Assembly: GCA_017506865.1 (NCBI GenBank)
Contig: JAFCMP010000223.1
Span: forward strand, 1,612,001-1,676,000
DNA length: 64,000 nucleotides
Reading direction: 5' to 3'
DNA from: Tribonema minus
Lineage: Eukaryota; Sar; Xanthophyceae; Tribonematales; Tribonemataceae
The notes below the pieces were generated by a model. The model ran no database searches and was not told where the DNA came from. It saw only the letters and a list, made by a program, of their open reading frames with translations. How positions within the stretch are numbered: the first letter of the stretch is position 1; every line of letters begins with the position of its first letter. Made by a program: the position numbers and the translations under genes. Below are positions 44,101 through 56,600 of this stretch, piece after piece.

Positions 44101-44305
44101 CGCGATAACAACATGCGCGCAGCTATGCACTCAGTATGACACCGCATGCCAGCGGAGCTGGCACAACTCGTACCTTGGGTCCTTCTGTCGCTGATATTCT
44201 GGATGTTGATGAAATCTGAGGCCGGACAGCTGGGGCAAAAGCCGCGGCATACCCACTACACCACGCCAGCAGCACCGCCGGCGTCAGCACGCTCACCCAC
44301 CGCAT
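41167..44305 (-). CDS. Plastid thioredoxin-like protein with WCRAC site
   Basis: Five exons on the minus strand: 44305-44174, 43692-43621, 43142-43044, 42094-41999 and 41334-41167, 188 aa, all in phase 0. The N-terminus is a signal peptide followed by AAA-FAPAVRP, a textbook secondary-plastid import site. Residues 69-101 (ERMMQKLSGELTEEEYTARG...) form a charged helix-like stretch. The thioredoxin fold begins with VVVQITATWCRACTFMLQKL: the active site is WCRAC in place of WCGPC. It goes on to PDVICVQFQ and the cis-Pro loop KSLPAFVLFHRGK. Both redox cysteines are present. Small plastid thioredoxin-like proteins of this sort are thought to act in redox control, but the partner is unknown. The fold assignment is good; plastid location follows from the leader. 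The gene diverges from nicastrin. Confidence 0.86.
42790..43040 (-). repeat. Tandem copies of the 3' end and donor of thioredoxin-like exon 3
   Basis: On the minus strand the exon end CTGGAGAGCAGGGCCGTTGT, then GGTGCAGGTGAG, recurs at about 42984-42945 (CTGGAGAGCAGGGCCACCGT) and, shorter, near 42880-42840 (TTGTGGTGCAGGTGAGGCTC). Each copy keeps a GTGAG donor and is followed by GAGCACTG and GCTTGCCTGCC. Confidence 0.88.
43837..44139 (+). CDS. Weak open frame inside intron 1 of the thioredoxin-like gene
   Basis: The frame has 100 codons on the strand opposite to the host gene, with a Cys pair (MTCACCGSYRS) and a Gln/Lys/Arg-rich end. The stretch is more AT-rich than its surroundings. No family is recognised and a chance frame is likely; listed because it is the only long frame in that intron. 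Confidence 0.12.
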   Translation: MHLRELVRKLYLHFFQFFKLPHAISAGYQEYVPVPPDQMTCACCGSYRSAALEPRSVRMNQSFLQDATSTASLIQQRKKEMLVSVHQRRDNNMRAAMHSV

Positions 44306-44640
44306 CCAACCCTATGCGCTCAAATTTAACTGCAAGTCTGGACATCAACTTGAACTTCGATTGGATCTGATGAGTAAACCACGGATGATGCATCCATAGA
44401 AGGGACTAGAGCGATTGTTAATGTGGGTGGAGGCGACTCTGTCTGCCTGCCGTCTCCATCATACGTCAACACGGCTCATTCAGTGCAGCATTATGGAGCT
44501 GAACCTGACGCGTAGCGACAACGAGATCTTGTAAGATCCCAAGGTCTTGGAGTACAATGCGGGCTGGAAAGGATCTGCTGTGGGTGGCGTTGCACCTTGT
44601 GCTTCATCAAGCCGTTGCAGAGCCTTGGGCGGCCCAGCAG
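44306..44640. promoter_or_regulatory. Divergent region between thioredoxin-like gene and nicastrin
   Basis: It should hold both promoters and the first nicastrin exon or exons. A candidate exon piece is 44493-44530 (MELNLTRSDNEI), which resembles the stretch just before CVRLLN in animal nicastrin. No TATA box is evident. Confidence 0.35.
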
Positions 44641-47600
44641 TCACCATGCGTGAGGATGTTCCATAGCGGAGGCGACATAGGGTGCAGATTGCCGGAGCGA
44701 GGCAAGCAGGTGTGGTGATATTTGATAGTACATTGGAAGCTCTCTTTGTATACCACACATGTGCAATACGGATGACTCGCTAATGCCATATGCTCGGACA
44801 GTACCATGCAAGCAGTGCATAGTGTGTTCATGGATCAGGCAAGGACTAGATTTGCAGGACATCGGTATTTGACGACGCATTCATGGACACACAGCTTACA
44901 AAACTCAGCTCATGCATGGCGTCACACAACGCTGACTCAGCAACAGCTGCACCTGTATGTGACTTTGTGAACAGTACCAGTAAACACATTGAGTTAAGCT
45001 TTAGTGGCTGGATGTGGAGCAACAGCATCAACTGGTGCAGGCAGCAATGCAGAATTACCAGTTCCTGATGTGGTCATTTGTCGTCAGTCAGTCATCCCCA
45101 TACTGTCTGCTAATCTTTCCCATTATAGCTAGATTTGCTCTGCTTCTGTCAGTCAAGCGCTTGCTTCGGACAGACTTTGCCCAATCCTAACCCTCACCAA
45201 CACTACCCTCCTGGCTGGCCACACTGCCCACCAGCATGGCTGGCAGCTATGCACATTTGATGCCATAGTAAACATCAGATTTGGCACCATATCCTCAAGT
45301 TGCCAGCACCACCCAGCACCCGTGATGCTAGGCATAATGTGCATGTGCAAAGAGCCAGAGCTCCTCAGCCAGACCACAGCCCCATGCATCAACGCTCAGC
45401 GTGCTTGCCGTGTGTCACCGCTCAGGCATTTCCGCTGCTGTCGGTGGCATCGCAGCTGGAGCTGGAGAGCTTTGCGGCAGATGCAGCAGGTTTCGGGAAA
45501 GAGAAGGTGGCGGCGGCGGTCCCGGCTACCATGTTCACTGCAGCGGTGAGTGCACTGGTGTACAATGACTGTCCATTTACAATGAACGACCTCAACATTG
45601 CCTACAGTACTGAAGCCAGCATCACCACTGGTAATGTATGATACAGTGTATACTTTGAAGTAAGGGGAGATGCATGTTTTAGGATGGGGGATCTGTGGAG
45701 ATGGCAGCGCTTCGGACTCGCCACTGTCAGCGGCTTGCGCTGTGCAAACGAGAAATGTGCAAGAGTGCATCTGCAGCAAGGCTTCCGCATTCACAGTTTA
45801 CGGTTTTATGCAGCAGCGCTCACACACATGACACGAGCCTCTGACTTCAGCGGTACATCTTCCGCTGCGAGTCTCTGACTTGCTGATCAAGTATGTTTGT
45901 TCAAATCCGTCGCCAAAAAGCAGTCGCGCTACCCCTTGCTAGCCGAGCGTTTCCCAGAAAGAAAGAACTTTCCTTCGTGGTGTTGAAAGTCGGCCAAACG
46001 GTGCTGCCTGAATCGTAAAGGTTGCCTTTCGCATTGTGGCAAGGAGGTACACACCGCGGCATTGCTCACCGTTACATGCAGGATCATGAGTTGAATGTAC
46101 CCGGGCGTGTGCACATCTGCGACCACAGCAGTACCTCCAAGTACCCTTTAAGCATGAACTTCCACAGTGTTTGGAACATGTGGCCCATGCTTCCAGCCTG
46201 TTACAGTACGGCACTGTTGCACGGTTAGGGTTTGATGCCCTAGTTGAGGTTTGCACTTGAGGTTGTAAATGACCAGCCACAAGACTGTACCAGCGGAGTT
46301 TCACAGATTTATTATTGCCCGTTGCGCGCTGAATGCATGGCGCGGTGGCACCTCGCTGGTGCGTTGCAGGTGGTGTCACAACTGGAGGGCACCGGGGTGC
46401 TGGGGGGGCTGCTGGTGGTGGACACCCCGCCTCCCGACACAGCCAAGGTACATACATACATACAGCCAAGGCGCACACATAACATACATACTGACAGTAC
46501 ATACATACAGCCATGGTGCATACGTTTCACACATTCTGACAGTGACAGTCATAGCTCGCTAGGACTGCCATCCTACTGACAGCTGTCTGCCTAACCCTGA
46601 CCCTTGTGCTGAAGTTCGGGTTGGCATTAGGGTTACCGTAAATCACGGGGTATAAGGCAGTGCCTCTGTATAGAAACGGGTATCTTATATGGCGTATAAG
46701 ATACCCGTTTCTTATAACATTTTGACAGGCATGTATGTAAGATACTAGGTTTGCTGTATAAGAAACTCCCTTTCTTACACGCGGCATAAGGAACTCTTGC
46801 GTGTAAGAAAGGGGGTTCCTTACACGACGGTATAAGAAACCTTTTTCCTTGCGCAGCAAGCAAGGCAACTTGCAAATTGGTAGCGAAGCACCAACGACAG
46901 GCATGCAGCAAGCAGTACATGAGCCTCTGAGCTTGGCAGGCCTCGTGCGCTTAGCAGAAGGCTCTGGTGCTGGTAGCGTTCATCTGATGCACCATCGCTG
47001 GTAGCGCTGCTGCTGCTGCTGCTGCTGCCGCTAAACCGGCTAAACCAGCTGCAATACCACGGCATTCATTCAGCGGAATTTCAGCCGTACTACCGCTCAT
47101 CTCACTCAGCTCTCAACTTCAAGACCCCAACACCGTTGGTGAGGCATACGCATACGCCGTATAAGATACCTGTTTCTTAAGCACATTGACAGTTGTGTAT
47201 GTAAGATACTAGGTTTGCTGTATAAGATACTCCCTTTCGTATACGCCGTATAAGAAACCTGTATCTAAGAGGGCCAAAAAGCTGACGTTGTTAAGGAACG
47301 GGTATCTTATACCCCGTGATTTACGGTAGGCTTCGGTTTGAGTTACGATTAGGGTTGGGGTAAGCTCACCTCTACACCAAAGGGCTACAACAATGTGTCT
47401 GGCATGCGGTGCAAATGCCATTGCTGCAAAGGCCATTGGTGCACAGGCCGCAGCGCGGCAGCAGCACACAATGAGGGTGATGGGCATTGGAAGCTTTGGG
47501 AAAGACCGAAGACTAGTGAATACGTAGGCAACAGTGGGCACGACTTTGAACCCTAGCCCTGATCGAGGCGGCAGCATGAACGATGCAATGTGCTGCCGGA

Positions 47601-50600
47601 GGTATTGCACTCATTGTGCTGAGCGTTGAGGCAGCACTAAGGTGTGTGTTGATGGTGCATTTTGCTGTACATACCCTGCCTACCTGCATGCATACCCTGA
47701 GTCCCTGAGCTTCTGTCAAGCGAGAGCGGTTGACACCGCTGGCGTGTACGGGACCTTTGCGATGAAACACTCGCATAATGACATCAGGCACGGCGTTCGT
47801 TCATCTTTGTAGAAGCACTTCTGGTCTTTTATCCATTGTAGGCGCCAGCTTCTGTTTAATCAGCTCCGAGCATCAGCGAATTGCAGTGCTCGTGGCTTTG
47901 TCATGACTTGTGAGTCATGACTTGTGAGTCATGAATCATGAATCATGACTCATGGTTCATGCCCCATAAATCACTGCTTGTGCTACAAATGCATACTCTG
48001 AAGGATGCTTGCGTGAACGCAAGTACGTACTCTAAACCTAACCCTAACCCTAAACGCTAACCCTAACCTCACCATAACACCACCTCTACATCACAAAGTC
48101 TGCATGCACTCATGTAGTGTGATTTTCAATATTTTCACATATGCACCTGATGCCACGCCTCCGCTCGTTATGCCTCTGCGCTCCACAGGCATCTGCTGCC
48201 GCATTCAGCCCCGAGGACAGGCGCGAGGGCTGGAATGCCCATGGCTCGGCGCTACTGCGTCGCAGCCTCGACTTTCCTGTCGTGCTGTTGAGTGGGGAGG
48301 GGGGGCAGGGGGCTTTGGAAGCGGGGGTGAGCAACAGGGCGCACGGGCTGGGATCGTTCCCCCGGTATATGGCGGAGTTTGAGTTCTACTTTGGCGCCGC
48401 GAGCATATCTTCCAAGGTACATTGTGCAATTTGTGACAGATGCATGTTAAAGTTTTTTCACATCCAATGAAATTTGTTGTCCTCATTTTCATGCACTTAA
48501 TATCCATGCAGCTGTAGCGTGGATTCATCACAGAAACCCATAGCGTATCAGTGTAGAATTGCGAAACCTGTGCCGTATGTTGAGCCAGAGGCGCCTGAAG
48601 CTGCTCGTCGTTGTAGCAGTTGGCACCGTCATGAAAGAGCGCGCGCGGGCACGCTAACCCTAACCTACCCCTAAATCTACTCCTAATTCTAACTCACCAA
48701 TGGCGGCAGATTTCAGGTCTACGACGCAGCGCTGCCGCCGCGCATGGTACTCATGTGCGGCGTTGGCTTACGGTTAAGGTTAGAGTTAGGTTGAGAGTCA
48801 GGGTAGGGTTAGAATTAGGGTTAGGTTTAGGACTAGGGTTTAGCATCGAAGGGCTTGAACGCGGCGTCATACCCACCGTGCCATCGTGCCAGTCCTTCGA
48901 AACGCATTCAGCACGCAGAAAGGGCCGTGTGCGCAAGGCGACAATCAGGCGCACGCACCTTGAAACATAAATACAAAGAAAGTGCGCTCCGCGAACGCGC
49001 TTCAAAGCTGAGCACACGAACGCAATGCGCATGGTGATGCGCCTCGGACAACCGCCAGACGATAGGCTGGACAACAACGCGGTGCACACATTGCTCACCT
49101 GCACCACATACAAAGCCGGCGTGGCGCTGCTGACGCCGCTAACCCTAACCCTAAGCTGGAGCAACTGAATGTAGCGTAGGACGCCGACGAGATCACAGAC
49201 GATGCCGTGCTTGAGGCGCTTGCGTGCCACGCGGAGATAGAGTTAGAGTTACGGTTAGGGTGAGGGTCAAGGTTAGGCTTAAGGTTAGGGTAAGGGTGGT
49301 AGGATAGGGTTAGGTTTAGGGTTAGGGTTAAGGTTAGGGTTAGGGTTAGGGAGGGACCTTGCGTGCCGAGCGCGCTGCCACCCGCCTCTGACACCTTTCA
49401 GACCACATCAAGAGTCAGCGTAACGCCGCTTTCGGTGGATATTGTGCGGGTGAGCGATATGTATATTGCGTTGTTATCCAGCCTGTTGTCGGGCGGTTGT
49501 CCGAGGTGCATTGCCGTGCGTTCGTGTGATGAGCTCTGCGGGTAAAGACAGCCGCACTTGTCGCTGCTATCCGCGTTTCCTGTATGTGCTGACTTTTTCT
49601 TTTACATTGATTGTGAACATACACTAGACCTCGTGCATTGCTTCATTGCCGCTCGCTCAAGCGTGGGCAATTGCTTGTTGGCGGTCATGCCAAGCTCTGC
49701 TGCAGAGCAGATACCACATGCGCATCGAGCATTGGCTGCAAGTGCACAATCAACGCGCAAAACGCTTGCCATTGTGATGCATTGCTGACCTGACACGGGC
49801 CCTGCTGTGCTGACACCGTGTTGGACACTCCTGATGCAGCAACATGCCATCCTTGTCATACAGCTCGTTGCAATTGGCCGGTATTGCACAGCAGCGCGCC
49901 TGGCCTGGCCTGGCGGATCACGGTGCCGCGTTAATGCCTGCCACAAAGTCGGCCAGCCATCTTTCTTTAACCCTAACCCTATGTGTCCGCCACCCCGCAC
50001 TCATCCTATGTCACCCGCCACATGCTTACATACACGAAACAAATAACTTCAACTTCAACAGCACCCACACACTCCCCTGACGCGCTGACAACACGTACTC
50101 CTTCCAACAGGAGTGCCTGCAGTGGGTCGACAAGGACGGGGCGCGTGACCCCCAGTGCCTGCCCATGGGGGGGCAGAGCTCGTGGGGGGTTCTCGACGGG
50201 CCGTACTCGAGCTCTGACAGCGCGCCAAGTGGCGGCAAGCCGGTGGTCCTGCTGAGCGCCGCCATGGACTCCGTGTCCTTCTTCCACAACACGTGCGTTG
50301 AGTGGCTGAATACTAGTAATAGGCTCCTTCTTGTTTCTACAGTTATGGCGCGGATCGGCAATGGCTTGCTTGAGACTGGGCGCTCTCGCTCTTGGCCAGT
50401 CTCGGTGCCTTGAGTTGTCTTCCTTTTCAGATTTAGCCAGGGTATTTACTGTCTGAGGAATACTGCATGCGCCGAACAAAGTTGCCCCTGCTAGCGCGCC
50501 GCCAGTCGTTGTGCGGGGGCCCCCCATGGTAGCGAAAGGGGATGCCTGCAGCAGCCAATTCGCACGCAAACAGCGTGCAGCGTTGCTTTGATTTTCTATG

Positions 50601-53600
50601 TTTTGTGGTTTGATGATGGAGCAAGCTCTCGTTTCGCTTGCAATTCGGCGTGCATACTTCAAGCACGTCCCGCGGGAGCCACATGCAGGTGCACTTTTGG
50701 TGTTGGGTTGACAGTTGAGAATAACTGCAAATTTAGAGTGGCGGTCAGTACTAGGGCTAGGGTTAGGGTTAGGCTTTCTAGGGTTTGCTGCGCGCCGGCC
50801 ATGCTGCTGAGCGCGGCCATTGCCTCTTTCATGACCTGTGCGCGAGTACACAAGTTGCAGTTGGCAAGCATGCAAGCTGCCACTTTGCGCTCTGTTGACT
50901 CCCCCTTGTACCCCAAATGTAGCCATGTGCCACAACGATCAGTATCGCGCAGCTCAAAAGTGGGGATAACCCCCAACCAGCAACCAGCGCCCAGGCCCAG
51001 TGGTGGTGCATTGCACTGAGCTGCAAAAGCATGGTGCAAGTGGTGAAGCAACTGCCTGTGCCACCATACATGCGCACAAGTCACACCGGAAGCCACATTA
51101 AGTAAAGATTTGTTTTTGTCCATTGTGGATTAGTGTTGGGGTCGCTCGTGCAGCAGCAGGCTGCTGGTAGAGTAAGAGCAGGTCGCGCATCCCCTGAAAC
51201 GCCATCAGTGGATTCTCACGTCCAGATGTACATCCGATCTCCAACTCATTCGCGACAGCTTGTAACCCCTTTTCTGCTATTTCCCTCAAATGCCTGTCCC
51301 GCCGCAGTGTGCCCGCGGCAAACGGCGCAGCTAGCGGCCTGGTGGCGCTGCTCGCTGCTGCAGATGCACTGGCTGCCGCCGCCGATGACCTTCACCTCAC
51401 CAGCCTGGCAAACGCCATCGGGTGAGCACCGCTGCGTTGCAGTTTCATCACTGGCGTGTGCCAGTCAAATTACAGCTGGTCCTAGCCACCTACCGTAGCT
51501 GCGACCTACTGACGGCCGCCCCTGACGTCCTTCACCTCACTAGCCTGGCGAATGCCATAGGGTGAGCACTGCTGCGTAGCGTTCAACTAATTAAAAGCGC
51601 AGCCTTCACCTCAGCAGGCTGGCCAACGCCATTCGGTGAGCGTTGGCACTGCTGCATTACATTTTCATCACCGGCATGTGCGAGCTAACCCAGGCCTGAT
51701 GCCAGCCCTAGCCCTAGCTACCGACGCAGTCACCGCCCGCTGGCATCTTTGACTTTGAGCAGGCTGGAGAAGGCCATAGAGCGAGCACTGCGACATAGCA
51801 TTTTAGTATTCAAAAGAGCGCAGCGCCATCTAACTTTAACCTTTGCCTTAGGACTAGAATGTCACCGTACCTTAATCTTGAACTAACCCTTACACCAGCG
51901 ACCACAGGCGTAGTGACCGCCCGCCCGCGGTGGCGTCCGTTGCTTCAGCAGCCTGGCGAAACCGCCGTTGGGTGAGCACTGCTGCATCACATGAGTACTA
52001 TCGTCGGCTTTCCCGGGTACCCTGGCCTTGAACTCTAGCCCTACGTCAGCGCTGCTGCGCCACATCACGAGTGATGACTGTTGCTGCAGCATTTTCATTG
52101 CCCAAGTGACGCAATTGCGTACTGACACCAGCTCCTGCAGTACTTATTGTTTGCTCACATGTCAATCATCACATACACATTCATGCCACATTTTAAGAGC
52201 CGATATGATGTAGACTTCTATTTCAGTTAGAGCTATATAGCGGCGCCCAACGTAGCACCATAGTGTCCAAGTCCGTCATACGCAGACGGCGCTTTGGCGG
52301 AGGGCGCGCGGTCGGTGGCGAGAGTCAGTGCTCATACACTGCAGTGAGCACTGTCACACTGCTGCTCAGCCAATCAGGACAATGAACGCTTACATGTTCA
52401 GAACGATCTGATCAATGCACCTGCAGTAGGCGAACACATGTCAGAGAGAATGCGTGCCCACATTCACCTTCTTTTGCCGGCTTGGATGCCATCAACCATA
52501 TGACCCCCTTGCGGCGCACATAATGGTTTTGGGGCTTTGAGCAATGCTCACACCAGCACGTTCACAAACCAAAGCTACTGCCGCGTGACGCTTGCGCTTT
52601 TGTTCTTGGGAAATCACGCTGCATCGTATGGATCAGCTAGTGCCAAAGTGACCGACTGAGGGTGCCATTCTGTTTCTTTTCAGAATCTTTTGGCGCCATT
52701 TTAGTTGTAGTTTAGGTATGCACAGCATCAACAGATATCAGCAGACTGACATGTGTTCATGTTTTGAACACGAACAACTATGGCTTGGGACATATCATTG
52801 CACGTCCATCCGGTCACCTGGCTGACCAAAGCACCGGCCATTGGTACTGTGTGTGGCGTGCAGGTTTGCGGCATTCCAGGGCGAGGCATGGGGCCGTGTG
52901 GGTTCACGCAGGCAAGATGCGAGAAGATGACGCACCACGTTGAAGTTGATGATGAACCACGTTGAAGTATATGAGTTCGCTTTGCAGTGCAGTCCCAGTT
53001 GCTTGCTTGAGTTTGTAGTTGTCATGAGCGACGTACTGGGCACAAGCGCTAGCAGCGTGCATTGGAGTCCAAAGCGGGGCACTGGCGCACCACAACACAA
53101 AGCCCGCCCACTAAGGCCCACATTGACCGGCCTGAATGTCCTGTTCCAGTATCAGTACAGCATCATTATTCTCGTTGTATTGTTTCGATGTGATCAGCGT
53201 CGTTTTTGGTCAGCTATGTAACATGTTACACTTTCCTGCACTTCGCTGCACCGTTGTGGTCGTGTCACCAGCTTAGTGGGCTGATGCCTGGGGCGTACAT
53301 AGCGCCTTCAGCAACACTGTTTTTTCTTCTAACCAACAATTACTACGTTCGAGCAGCTCGCGTGCTGTCCTTCTGTATCGCATTGCATTGTCATAACCGT
53401 GTCACCAGCTGTGTGAGTGACACTTGGGGTGGGCACTACGCCTGCAGCAACGTTGTGTATATTTCCCACCAAGGGTTACTGCGTTCAATCAGCTCATATT
53501 GCTGCCCTTGTGTGTCGAATTGCATTGCCGTGGTCATGTCAACAGCTTTGTGGGTGATGCCTGGGGAGGGCAATACGCCTGCAATAACACTGTACCAGCG

Positions 53601-56600
53601 GAATCTTCGCCGACTGGACTGCCTGTTTGCCTCAACCCTCTGCACGTCTCTACGGCATTCACCAATCTTGGGCCAATAGCGGTGAGAAAATGCTCGATGC
53701 TAATGATGGGCTTAAGTTTCTGTTAGTCCCAACCTTCTGCATGTCTCTACTGCGTTTGCCAATCTGGGGCCAGTAGCGGTGACAAGACGCTTGAATCAAC
53801 GGGGTTGCAAAGTTAAGCTTTGATGTGCCAGTAGCTTTGCTGTGTCAGCAGCGAGGTTTTTCAAGATGGTGGATTTTTTTTCCACTCAGGAAGCACAGCA
53901 TTTGCCTATCTCGTAGCGGTAAAATCTTCGCTGAAAATCCGCAGCACATTAGTGGGAGGCTGGTGAACAATTACGAGTGCAGTGCCACCCTCGCTGTGAC
54001 TGCGCAGGGGTCCAATTCAGGAGCGAAGGCTGACAACGGGTCGCTGCAGTGATGTCATGGATGCTGGTGTGGCCGACAGTCTTTCTCCCCTAGCACAGTG
54101 CTGTTTGCCCCCGCTTTCTGACTGGCAATCACTGTCCATGCATCATTTTGACCGTCAATCGTCGATCACTCCATAAATCAGTTGACCTCGCTTGGCACGC
54201 CTTGCAATGAATACGTCGATCGATCAATCAGGTATCGTGGGATTGCGGTCGCATGTGCAGGCAGTGCTTGCAACAACACAGCGTCAATGAATTCATGAAT
54301 GAATCCATCAATGTAGAAAACCAGTCTGTCAGACACGCATCTGTAGAAAAAGTCATCAGTCACGCATCATGCTGTCGATGCCGGTATGCGTGAAAATTCA
54401 CTAACTTCACCAATGAATTCATTGATCTGTCAGACACGCATCTGCAATAAAGTCACAAGTCACTCATCGTGCTAACGCGGCCGCATGTGCAGGCAGTGGT
54501 GGCTCTGGATCAAGTGGGCATCCTCTCCTCGCCGCACAGCTTGTTTCTGCACGCATCACCGGCTGCTGCAACCTCAAGTGAGACGCTCCGTACCACCTTT
54601 TTTGCTTGTTTTACTCGTCACCACAACCTGTGCAGCATCAGTAAGGATCCCCATAGAACCACTGACATCTGACATCAAAGGCAGCAAGGGAGGCTGGTAA
54701 GGCGGTCGTTGTTTGAAAGGCGCAGAGAGCAACGTGACTCATAAAGCACGCATCACCGGCTGCTGCAACCTCAAGTGAGACGCTTCGCACCCCTTGTTGG
54801 CTTGTTCTACCCATGAAGTCTATGATTCTATCGTGTTGTGCGGGTCCGGAACGTACTGCAACAAGCAATGGCATGCTCACATGCTATACTGGACCAAGTG
54901 CCCAGAATCTCATTGTGAGTGAATCATTCACTTTTTCTGTATCTCATCGCGCTCTGCAGGTGTGGCCGCACTTCTGGCAGTTGGCACAGATACGGCACAA
55001 ATAGCCGCAAATGAGGCCTCGCACTCGCTGTCGTCATGTTACGGTCAAAACCATGTACTTGGATGGCCCAAGATCCATTTTGGCTGTCAGTTCCAGTCAT
55101 ATCTGGTAACAACAGGTTTTGTTTCAACTGTGTTTCGTTTTGCAATGTGCAGGTATAGACGCACTACTGGCAGTGGGCGCAGACATCGGCGGCGATTTCT
55201 CCATGGGCCCATCATCCACTCAGGAGCTGCCACCCACGTCTCTAGACTCGTTCCTCGAGAACAACTCTTCCGTCGCGGGATTTGTCATCTCAGGCTACGA
55301 CCACCCGTTCGCCGACGAGCTGTACCGCAGGTGAGCACTGCCATGTTTTTTGGTGCGCTGAGCGCTGCTGACGTGTGCTGCAGATGAGCACTGCCATCTT
55401 CAAATGACGAGCGCTGCGAAATGCCTACATAGAGTCATTGGATGCTGAGTGCAGCTATCTTGGGATGGGGCGATCACAGCCTGTGACGACAGTGAGCCTT
55501 GTCATGCTGGAAACGTTCAATCAGCGAGCACTGCCATCTGCAGACGATGAGCACTGCCATGGCGGGTGGTGAGCGCTGCCATCTTGAAGATGGCAAGCGC
55601 TGTCAGCTCTGTATACGTCAAGCACCGCCATCCGTGGCCAGACAGCACATGGCAATCTTTGGGTGTTGAGCACTGAACTCTTTTGATGCTGGGCACTGCC
55701 AACGCTGAGCAGTTCCATTTTTCAATGGTGAGCGCTGCCATCGTGAATTTGTGATTGCTGCCGTCGTGGGACTATGTGCGATGCCATCTTTGTAACTCCT
55801 GCTTAGCAGTACATCCCCATTCACCCGTTTTGTGGCTCGGCTGGTTGACCTTGAACCTGCAGACGCGGGCAGACAGGCTCTCACATGATATTTTGCCCAT
55901 GTTTAGTTGCATCTAAAGACAGCCTTGCCCTTTTGTCTGCAGCCATTGGGACACTGCGGACAGGCTGGATGGCGCTACCATTCAACATGCGGCGCTGGCG
56001 GCGGCCAGGGGAGTGTACGTGCTGGCGGGGGGTTTGCTGAGCACTGGTACGTGTGTCGGAGCGCTGCCACGGGTGCCTCTTAACGCATAGGGCAATCTTA
56101 TTAGTCAAACGCATAGGGCAACCAGTCAGCTGAGTACTGGGAAAACAACTGATGTTGTGTACTTCGCAGCAGGTCACCTGTGATCAGTAGAGCTTCGGAG
56201 CTAACCAAGGCATAGGACAATCAGGCAGCCAAGCAGCGGGCGATGTTTTGTACTTCAGAGTAGGTCGCATGTCGTCAATGGAGCTTGAAGTGCAAATATC
56301 ATATGGGTGTCTGCCACAGTTTTATTGGCAACTGGAAGAATTGACCTGGTCAATCACGCAATGCGAGGCTGGTGCCTCGAAGCATTTTACAGCAGTTGCT
56401 GGCATGCCAACACTCGCTTACCCAGCCGCTCAGTGTATGCGTCTCGGCAATGACCCCCTGATGCTGTTGTTTGTCATTGCAAGGTCTCACATTCACAAAG
56501 ATTCACAGAGATTTGCTATGCATAAACGCCCAGTCATCAACATTGACCTGCTATGTTCGGTCCCTGAACCTGCTGCATTGATGCATCAGAGTGAGCACTA

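Noticed and set aside
47895-47965. Possible CRISPR-like or regulatory array of GAGTCATGA
   Set aside because: Units are about 10 bases without spacers and the DNA is eukaryotic; it is a simple tandem repeat.
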